Of a stretch of 60,000 nucleotides of DNA, positions 53,060-60,000 are shown piece by piece; position 1 is the stretch's first letter; each line of letters opens with the position of its first letter. The notes under the pieces are model-generated. The model did not search any database, had not been told where the DNA came from, and worked only from the letters and a program-made list of their open reading frames with translations. The position numbers and the translations under genes are program-made. The stretch comes from Symsagittifera roscoffensis (taxonomy: Eukaryota > Xenacoelomorpha > Acoela > Convolutidae), in the NCBI RefSeq assembly GCF_963678635.1, contig NC_087071.1, forward strand, positions 40,815,797 through 40,875,796. The letters run 5' to 3'.

Positions 53060-53592
53060 TCCGACTTTCGATACGAAAGTAACGGAATATTTGTGCTCGG
53101 GGTGGGTTTTTTTTTTCTTCAGACAAACTTCGACTTTTTAACTAGACATTTTTGACGGAATCTTTTTATATCAGTCGAAAGGTATTGTTGTCTTGAGCTT
53201 AAATTTGAAAAGATATTTCACCTGTGATCATTTTTTGTAAAGTTACGGGGGTTTAAAGATTTCCATTTTGGCCAATTTGGGACAATTAACGCGCGATATA
53301 TTTCGCGCTATTAATGCGTAAGCGGAGAGTTAATCCGTCTTAGAAATCGTTTCAAATTGGTTGAAAGAAGCTTATTTTCCATAATTGATTTGTTACAAGG
53401 AGCGAAATCTATCCTTTTGTACTTTATATGGCGTGTGGGGGGATGATTTTCATTTAAAAAATTCAAATTTCAGAAAAAATTTTTTTTCGTTTTGTTTTAT
53501 TTCATTTAAATTTTTAAATGTTATTACTGCTCCATAAACATTAAAAGGCGGTCGGAACATTCAGGGCTTCGCCCTGATACGAGCAGTCTTGT
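53060..53592. repeat. Hairpin-ended dispersed repeat, most complete copy
   Basis: The longest copy of a family seen at 21110-21290, 28730-28935, 29570-29725, 46640-46935 and 49555-50010. Near its right end is a perfect hairpin TCAGGGC-TTC-GCCCTGA (53561-53577), followed by tacgagcagtcttgttt. A conserved hairpin close to one end without terminal inverted repeats recalls Helitron 3' ends, but the expected CTRR terminus is not evident. No protein is encoded. Confidence 0.7.
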
Positions 53593-53744
53593 TTCAGTTT
53601 GTTTTGCTTTAAAATTCACCCAGCGCCTTTCTACAACATTACTTTTGGACAAATGGTAGCGGGTCAGAATTTGACAAACAATTCAACAGAAACCAATACT
53701 GACCTTGAGTACAGTCGAGGAATGGCCTTCTCAACAATAGGCCG

Positions 53745-54004
53745 TGATCAGGATGCAAGTAGCTCAGACTGTGGCAAACTGTTCAGACCCCCAACCGGCT
53801 CAGACTGTTGCCGGAGGAGCCGGTTGGTGGTTCTGTACTTGTTGCACTGCAAATCTAAATAGCAAAAAGACAACATCAAATGCAGAAGACGACGAGGAGA
53901 TGTTTTATAATCCAGTTTTAAGCGACGAGAGGATGCTAGCTTTAAGTGTGATGACAATGATCCGCTACGATTCATTTGAAAACAGAAAATCGAACAATGA
54001 ATGA
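53745..54004 (+). CDS. Possible last exon, unknown protein
   Basis: A frame entered after CAATAG or GATCAG reads VAQTVANCSDPQPAQ, GGAGWWFCTCCTANLNS (a Trp/Cys cluster that could be membrane-anchored or acylated) and an acidic tail (SNAEDDEEMFYNP) to TGA at 54002-54004. The overlapping frame at 53653-53862 carries three glycosylation sequons and could be the upstream reading, implying a frame change or splice. No family recognised. Confidence 0.3.
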
Positions 54005-55007
54005 GATCAAAGAAGATTCAATTGAGATCGACTAAATTTTTGAGTCCATTAAACTCATCATCACTTACAACATAGGACTCACTAGCTTATTTTCTTGCGC
54101 AAAAACAATAATTGAGCTTCATTCCGGAATATTTAGCATATATCCTTTAGAGAATTTATTCACTGAATAGAACTCCAAACAAAGGGTAGTTTTAGAGGCT
54201 ATTTGTTCTTCTTGATCTAAAGGCCATCTCGCTAATCTATTAGGCTATGTTTTCCTTGAAATACCAGTATCTTTTGGTTTTTCATACAACTTTATGTACG
54301 GAAAAATGGAATTTCACCCCGCACTGGAGTTTCATGGATAATGATAATCGATTATAATATAATGGATTAATTATAAAATTCGCTTTTCATTGTCAGTCTG
54401 TATAAAATCAAAAATAATCAATTCTGATTAATAAAAGTGTAGGATTACCACTGGGAACTATTAGATCTAACTAAGATTAAAAAAGAGTAAAAAATAATGT
54501 GTGAATTAAAACTGACTGTAGTCTAAAAAGAGCAACTAGTGACTCGAAGTCCAATGGACTTCGTACAATAGACGTTAACTGCTACTTGATTAAACAATAA
54601 AGGTCAAGGTTACAACATACTAAAATACTAAATGACAACATTCCCCAATGCACAAAATTTATATCTGCACGCTCCTCGATGTAGCCAATATCACTCATAT
54701 ACTCCATTCTCCCCTCACTTCACCAGGGCCAAAGTTGAAACAAAAAGCAACCGCATTTAGCACCAATGGAAATTTACAGAGAGTACAAATTACAATGGAG
54801 GTGATTATATGGTAATATATACAGGCTACCTACAAGTTTACACAGATATCTACATTGACTGTACAAAATGTTATGTACAATTGGGGATATGTGGCATTTA
54901 TACAAATAAAACAAACTAACCTACGTCACTAACTAATTAAAAAAAATGTGAGTAATCCACTGGAGATAAGTTCGAAAAAAATAAAAGAGATATGATGTTA
55001 CGAGAGT
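54005..55007. other. Probable 3' untranslated/LTR zone of element B
   Basis: Downstream (reverse strand) of element B's last frame. A purine-rich run GAAGTGAGGGGAGAATGGAG (reverse strand, about 54702-54724) is a candidate polypurine tract, so the 3' LTR would begin near 54700 and extend left. The LTR ends cannot be fixed without the 5' copy, which lies outside the window. Confidence 0.4.
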
Positions 55008-55994
55008 TTAGGAGTTTTCAGAGTTTAAATGCTTGGCATTAAATCTGTCATGAAAGCTATCGGCCTCCCTCCTTGCATCTGAACCAATGCCTGAGGATAT
55101 GTCGCTGCCGTCATCATCCTGAATGTTCGTACCAACTTCTACCAATGGAGATGGTAAGCTCGCGACATTTGTTGTTCCAGAAGTGGGTGTTGAGGAGGGG
55201 CCGTGTGAGGTTTCCGCTACCAGTGTTGGGTGCCGTGGTATATCTTCAACTGGTGTCAAATAATCCGAAGGAGACGCCGTAGAGTAATTTGTCTGTGTCC
55301 GTGGACTCTTTAAGCTGGAGAATGTAATTAGGGGTTCGTCATCTGACTCTGCTACACTGCCGTTCTCCGTTTCTAGCGTCACTTGGTCAATAAAGCGCCT
55401 GTCTCCGTAAAATTTAGGGGGGCCTGGATTCCTTCTTGAACGAGGTTTGATGGATACCGGAGTTTTGGGCGTCTCCAATGTCTTTTCCGGGCGGCTGTCT
55501 AGTCTATTTGGGTCATCGCTTGTGCCCGTTGGAATAGTGATCGTTGTCTGTGTGTTCGTTTGGCTAGGTAAGTTAATTCTTGGCTGATCTAAATCACTAT
55601 GCAAATTAACAGTCAGTGTATTACTTACAGTTTCCGAGTCCGTACCCAAGTAATCGTCGATAACTTTGTCCCAAAGGTCTACCTCTAGCGAGGTATCTAA
55701 ATTAATAAACGCGAATTTTGAACCTTTCGTGCTCGGGGTGTTGGTTCTCCTCCTTTTAGTTGCCTTTCCTCCTGTTGGTATGAAACTTGTCGATGGGCCT
55801 CCTGCGTTTGAGTCTGGTCTCTTCGACAGCGACTTTCTTTTTCGCTTGCCTGCTAAATCATGATTGTTAATTAGCGGATTCGGTACTGCAGAAAAATTAC
55901 TAGGGACCGACGTTTGGGTTTTATTAAAAGCTAAGTCAGATTTTCTGATCACATGTCCGTTGTCTAATGTAACCGTATGCTTGGTATCCGACAT
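55008..55994 (-). CDS. Integrase C-terminal extension of element B
   Basis: A 328-codon frame beginning with ATG. HTVTLDNGHVIRKSDLAF corresponds to IYRKSDIAKV of element A (GPY/F-like module). About 290 residues rich in Ser, Thr, Pro, Asp and Lys/Arg follow, including a basic patch (AGKRKRKSLSKR, KATKRRRT) that could be a nuclear-localisation signal and RSRRNPGPPKFYGDRRF, comparable to RSKKGPTRYGNP of element A. No envelope signature. Confidence 0.65.
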   Translation of the reverse strand: MSDTKHTVTLDNGHVIRKSDLAFNKTQTSVPSNFSAVPNPLINNHDLAGKRKRKSLSKRPDSNAGGPSTSFIPTGGKATKRRRTNTPSTKGSKFAFINLDTSLEVDLWDKVIDDYLGTDSETVSNTLTVNLHSDLDQPRINLPSQTNTQTTITIPTGTSDDPNRLDSRPEKTLETPKTPVSIKPRSRRNPGPPKFYGDRRFIDQVTLETENGSVAESDDEPLITFSSLKSPRTQTNYSTASPSDYLTPVEDIPRHPTLVAETSHGPSSTPTSGTTNVASLPSPLVEVGTNIQDDDGSDISSGIGSDARREADSFHDRFNAKHLNSENS

Positions 55995-56084
55995 TGGTTT
56001 TGCCCCAAGTGGTTTAAAGTATGGTTCGCCTTCCCTCCGGTTAACTGTCCTCCTAAACCAGTTACCTCCTTGGCTGAACGGGTT

Positions 56085-57012
56085 TTACAGTGGGGCTCGC
56101 TGGAGATTTCTGTCTGCTTTGTCTGAAGGGTCGCTCTCATACACCCTTTTGTCCGTTGCTATGTTTTCCAGATAGCCATTCTCAAACGCGTCATCTGCTC
56201 CCCAGTCTTGCACTCTATCCTTTGATAGTAGCATGAGAGACCAGATATTTCCAAAACGTGTTAGGGGACCTATTAAAATGTTTTGAAAAAAGAGAGCATC
56301 CAATGGATGATTGTTTCGTCGAACGAATATGCCAGATGATTTTATCAATAGCCAAATTTAAAGATGGTTTTGGATCGTTAAACGACATTACCAGTAGTTT
56401 AGCTTTAACAGTGTAAATGAGTCGTTCTACAACTCCGTTGGATCTGTGATCCCAAACAGTACATAAGATAAATTTAGTATTAATCTTCTCTCAGAAGTTT
56501 CTAAAATCGAAAGAAGTAAAACATGACCCATGGTCGGCTCTAATAGACTTTGGAAATCCGTGAAGGTGGCAATAATCTGTCATGAAAGCTAAAATTGAAG
56601 AAGCTGAGGTGTATAACAAAAGGTATTTCCAGTTACCCCAATTTTTGTCCAATGGACCCGCAAAGTCTAAATCTACTTCTTCGTTTGGTTCGGTCAGACT
56701 CGGTAATTTCGTCCCTAGTATCACTTTTAGGTTCTTACCGGCCTTGATGCACTGGATGCAGTTTTTGCCGTGATAGTAGATCTCTCTGTATAGATGTGGC
56801 CACCAAATGTTCTCTGCCAAGGATTTCATCCCGAACTGTCCTGGGTGTATTTCATGTAAAAAAGACAAGAATGGCGACCTAAGAGCTGCTGGGACTATCA
56901 TTTTGTTATCGTTAAATAACAATCCTTCTTTAACGTGGATGTCTCTCTGAAAGTTCTTTAGATAGGCTCCGAATTTATCCAATGCACTGCGTTCCTCTAC
57001 CGCCTTCTTCAC
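56085..57012 (-). pseudogene. Integrase of element B
   Basis: The first frame (57012-56491) has the HHCC zinc domain (HEIHPGQFGMKSL, then CIQC) and the first two catalytic Asp residues (VDLDFAGPL, SIRADHGSCF). The frame then shifts; the catalytic Glu (GVVERLIYTVKAKL, about 56440-56400) and the core end (56348-56085, MIKSSGIFV start) are in other frames. It is interrupted at least twice, so no active product is expected. Confidence 0.75.
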
Positions 57013-57234
57013 CTCCTTGAGCTATTTATCTTCGTCCGTCATCAGTTTGATTAACTTTTTTGAGCAATGGTCTGTAAGGGATAGCGGAGTGTCTGGTAAT
57101 TTGAGATCTCCCTTGTATTTGGCCAGTAGTTTCTTGTGTAAATCTGACATTGTATCGTTATTAAAGTTCAACAAAATTCCTTATTTTCTGCCCTGAGGGA
57201 AATTTTAACAAGTTCACCGATGTGATGAATTCTT

Positions 57235-58306
57235 CTAACAGTTTTTATGTTCTGAATTTAATGACTGATTAGTTGATAGTATTGACTGGGCAAGAAAAAA
57301 TAAAAAAAATTTTATCTGATAAATAAAAAAATAATTGAAATCAAATTTTGATAAATTTACTGGAACGCAACCGCTTGTACAGGACTCTGAACGTGAGTGA
57401 TTGGAATTACAAATTCTAACCGTGTCGTTGACGTAATTCAGAATATTCGAGAAGAACGACCGTTGGATGCTTAGCGATAATTCTTTCTTTTCGCCCATTG
57501 GATTATTACAATTCAAGTTACTGATCGTATTTACATCCACTGGATTGTACAATTCGTTCTTTTTACAATTATTCTTTTTACAATCACTATTTCCAGAGAG
57601 TTTTTCTACAATCTTTTGTACTGTAGCCACTACAAATTCGCTATCGTAGTGTGAGGTTGGGAGTGCGTTTCCTGAAGGTAATCTCGAAAATAAATCTGTA
57701 AATCCCATTTCTTTTCCCGGTATGTGTTTGATCTTGAAATTAAATGGTAAGAGTCGGTTTACCCAACGGGTTAGTCTGCTGTGCATGGTTTTATAACTAT
57801 GATTGACGTTTAATGCTGATAAAAATGGCTTATGGTCCGTTACAATTTCGAACTCAGCACCATACAATTATTTTTAAAATGCTCTGTTGCCCAGACTACT
57901 CCCAACAATTCAAGTTCGTTTGTCGAATATTTACTTTCGTGATTATTTAAAAATCGGGAAGCGAAAGCTATTGTTAACCAATTCTCCCCACCCCATTGTT
58001 CTAGAGTGGCTCCCAGACCGCTATGAGAAGTGTCTGTCTTCAGTGTTAACATCCTCTTTATGTCAAAGTGATTTTTCTCTGTGATATTAACTATCTGTTG
58101 TTTTAGTTCTTCAAACGCCTTCCTATGCTCGTCGTTCCATTGGTAAACTGATTTTTTTTTATAGCAAGTGGTCGTAAGGGGGATCTTAGAGCTGACAAGT
58201 TCAGAACTAATTTAATATATTGATTGATTGACCCAAAGAATGACCTTAATTTGGATATGTTTTTGGGGTTTGGAAGACTTTTTATCGAAACTAATTTTCC
58301 CACCAA
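57235..58306 (-). pseudogene. Reverse transcriptase thumb and RNase H of element B
   Basis: The fragment at 58306-58103 holds KNISKLRSFFGSINQYIK (thumb). Then 58052-57840 has TDTSHSGLGATLEQW and NELELLGVVWATEHF (RNase H). After a frame change, 57867-57235 has VTDHKPFLSAL, RLTRWVNRLLPFNFKIKHIPG and GFTDLFSRLP. The first RNase H catalytic position (DAS in element A) reads DTS here. The sequence following is Asn/Ser-rich spacer. Confidence 0.75.
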
Positions 58307-58309
58307 TGG

Positions 58310-58693
58310 TTTTACGCGCGAATTTGGTATCTTAAAACCCAGGCACTCTATTTATTTTTGGAAAAAATGCGCATTTAATCCATTTAGCCGACATAAAATT
58401 TTTTTGTTAATATCGCTTTGTGTTCATTTAATGATCCTTTCGAAGCTATTAAAATGTCGTCGATATAACAATTGGTAAAAGGAATGTCTTTCAATAAAGA
58501 ATCCATCACTCTCCGGAATTCGTTTGGCATATTGCCCAATCAGTAAAATCCAGTACGCATTTTTTAGGTCTAGACTACTAAACCAAATTTCCCCTGACTC
58601 TTTGCTGGAAAGTTGGAGCGCTATGTTGTCGATCAGCTCATGTATGTTTGGCGTTTGATATTTGTTCTTGAATATCTGGTTATTTAATAGTTT
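58310..58693 (-). pseudogene. Reverse transcriptase palm remnant of element B
   Basis: Between the KKDGSIKLPLD end of the upstream frame and the thumb, the palm is badly degraded. Short pieces are recognisable in several frames with multiple stops, but an intact xxDD box is not. Confidence 0.5.
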
Positions 58694-59632
58694 CTAGTCT
58701 AATGGCAACTTGATGCTACCGTCTTTTTTTCTTGTAATCAATATTGGACTTATAAAACAGTCTTCATCGCATTTGTTTAACTTTACAATATGCCCCTCTT
58801 TTTCCATTCTATTTAGTTCCATCTTTACATTATCTAGTAAATGCAGGGGAACACTTCTACCTTTGGTTGGGATAGGTTTGAATGGAGAGTGAAAATGTGT
58901 AATTTTTCTGTCTAATGGTATTTTCCCAACTCGGTTAAATAATCTTTTGTACTTATGATACAGATTAAGATTTGTGTCTGAATTATTGTTTAACTTACAC
59001 AACACTGGGATTGTTATGTTGTTGACGGGTAGTAGAGGCTGCCGTTGGGCTATCTCAATTCCAATTCTTGGTAGACTATCGTTTCCCAGGATGTTCCTCT
59101 CATGTCCAGAAGTAATAAAAAATGGGGTTTCGTCCGCGATCCATCCGTTGGATTGTAATCTCACTACCACTTTCCCGATGATGTTGATTGTATCATTGGT
59201 AAACCCGCTGTTTAGTTCCCTAGTTTTCTTCTCTACTGGGTGTATTTTCAATTGTGGGTTTCTCAACTTCAATTCGTGTAGGAAGTTTTGCTTCAGGAAG
59301 CTCACTGGGCTTGCGGAATCCACTGGAATGTTCAGATTAACTATCGCATCGTCTCCCAATCCTATGTTGACTAATTTCTTAGTTTCCAAGCCATTGGTAT
59401 CGTAGATTGTTCTGATGTTAAGAACGGAATAGTCGTCGTTGTCGCTTATACCCTCTTCGGTCCACGCGTTGATCACTACGCAACAATTTTCTTCACTTCT
59501 TGGTTGAAGGTCTTCTGGGGAATATGAACAATTCTGACTATTTACTGTTTCATCTACAAATTTTACAGCGTCTTCCAAAGTGTCTTTTATATTTACAAAT
59601 ATTGCAAACAATTTCCTCTGCCGGACAAACAT
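58694..59632 (-). pseudogene. Protease and start of reverse transcriptase, element B
   Basis: A 312-codon frame overlapping gag by about 80 bases in a different frame, so it was originally reached by ribosomal frameshifting. The protease site reads VDSASPVSFL, where element A has IDTGSPVSLL: the glycine of the conserved D-T/S-G triad is Ala. A later ILGNDSLPRIGIE corresponds to the ILGxD motif. The reverse transcriptase start (ELNRMEKEGHIVKL, CFISPILITRKKDGSIK) is intact before the stop. Confidence 0.75.
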
Positions 59633-60000
59633 TCAGATGACCCTTGGTAATTGCAATCCCGCATTTCATACAAGTATTTGATCTTTCTATGTTCAAGCTT
59701 GGTTCCTTTTTTACATTATTAAAACTTTTGTACACTCTGCCGCTACTTCCTGTCGTGTTGAATGATCTAGTCATGTTTGTTAGTTTGAGCTGATTATAGT
59801 AGCCTTTTTCGTCGATGATTGCTTGGTTGAGTGCATTCATTGAATTGAGAGTTTCCGAAAATAGTCTACGTTGTAAATAGCAGTTTTTCATATTAAAAAT
59901 AAATACGTCTCCGATCCACTCCTGTTCGGCATTGATTCCAATTTCACACGATCTTGCTAAATCTGATAATGCGCCCCAAAATTGTTCGTAGGATTCTCTA
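59550..60000 (-). CDS. Gag of element B (C-terminal half, runs off the window)
   Basis: The frame is open from the window edge to 59550. It begins with capsid sequence (ESYEQFWGALSDLARSCEIG, then IGDVFIFNMKN, the counterpart of VRDLFFSRMKN in element A). It ends with two zinc knuckles, CMKCGIAITKGHLNVC (C-x2-C-x7-H-x3-C) and CNICKYKRHFGRRC (CCHC), spaced as in element A. The ATG at 59891 is internal; the real start lies beyond the edge. Confidence 0.8.
   Translation of the reverse strand, partial: RESYEQFWGALSDLARSCEIGINAEQEWIGDVFIFNMKNCYLQRRLFSETLNSMNALNQAIIDEKGYYNQLKLTNMTRSFNTTGSSGRVYKSFNNVKKEPSLNIERSNTCMKCGIAITKGHLNVCPAEEIVCNICKYKRHFGRRCKICR

Larger units (their letters stand above)
54700..60000 (-). 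mobile_element. Degraded Ty3/gypsy retrotransposon (element B), truncated by the window edge
   Basis: Reverse-strand element with gag, protease, reverse transcriptase, RNase H and integrase in the same order as element A, and a similar two-type zinc knuckle and post-integrase extension. Sequence similarity to A at the protein level is moderate, so it is a different lineage of the same group. Frame changes and stops separate nearly every domain. The gag N-terminus, primer site and 5' LTR lie beyond 60000. Confidence 0.85.

Noticed and set aside
54033-54055. Tttttgagtcc resembling part of the Oikopleura spliced-leader sequence
   Set aside because: Only an 11-base match to a remembered sequence, with no leader donor site or small-RNA context.

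Overview
The window looks like animal (invertebrate) nuclear DNA: AT-rich, gene-poor and packed with transposon debris, microsatellites and local duplications. Only a few real protein genes stand out. The best guess at the source is a large-genome appendicularian (larvacean tunicate). Three things point there: a CCDC42-like ciliary gene that can only be assembled with non-GT introns (one GA-AG), two Ty3/gypsy elements of a Tor-like kind, and dense MITEs plus tRNA-derived SINEs. This assignment is inference; no database search was possible.

Layout. 0.4-7 kb: a hAT-like MITE, then a TATA-driven single-exon gene for a secreted 245-aa protein of unknown function (2368-3105), a decayed partial copy of it (about 3990-4160) and a duplicated upstream flank. 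7.9-18.3 kb: a MITE graveyard (elements starting GGCTCTTTTCC, two with perfect 8-bp target duplications, one nested in another). It encloses three reverse-strand genes or pseudogenes for small secreted six-cysteine Kunitz-like peptides; two lie in a tandem duplication and one of those is frameshifted in its signal peptide. 12.3-13.0 kb holds a 28-bp inverted repeat around a 20-bp minisatellite. 21.6-22.6 kb: the last two exons of a tetraspan membrane protein. 23.45-38.0 kb: a five-exon CCDC42/CFAP73-like gene on the reverse strand, convergent with the tetraspan gene. Its second intron is 12.6 kb and contains four tandem repeats of about 0.76-0.88 kb and a complete 7.28-kb LTR retrotransposon with a 5-bp target duplication.

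38-54 kb is mostly non-genic: tRNA-headed SINE-like repeats, a 40-bp-arm hairpin followed by a CpG-rich minisatellite, a tandem duplication of about 1 kb, a dispersed repeat of about 0.5 kb ending in a GC hairpin, one probable terminal exon (50366-50461) and one possible exon (53.75-54.0 kb). From about 54.7 kb to the right edge lies a second, degraded Ty3/gypsy element on the reverse strand whose gag runs off the window.

How it fits together: the host genes (secreted peptides, a tetraspan protein, a ciliary/flagellar coiled-coil protein) show no sign of forming a common pathway. The dominant process is genome expansion by mobile DNA, including into introns. Both LTR elements share a two-type zinc-knuckle gag and an unusually long disordered extension after the integrase; both are interrupted by stops and frameshifts and look inactive.
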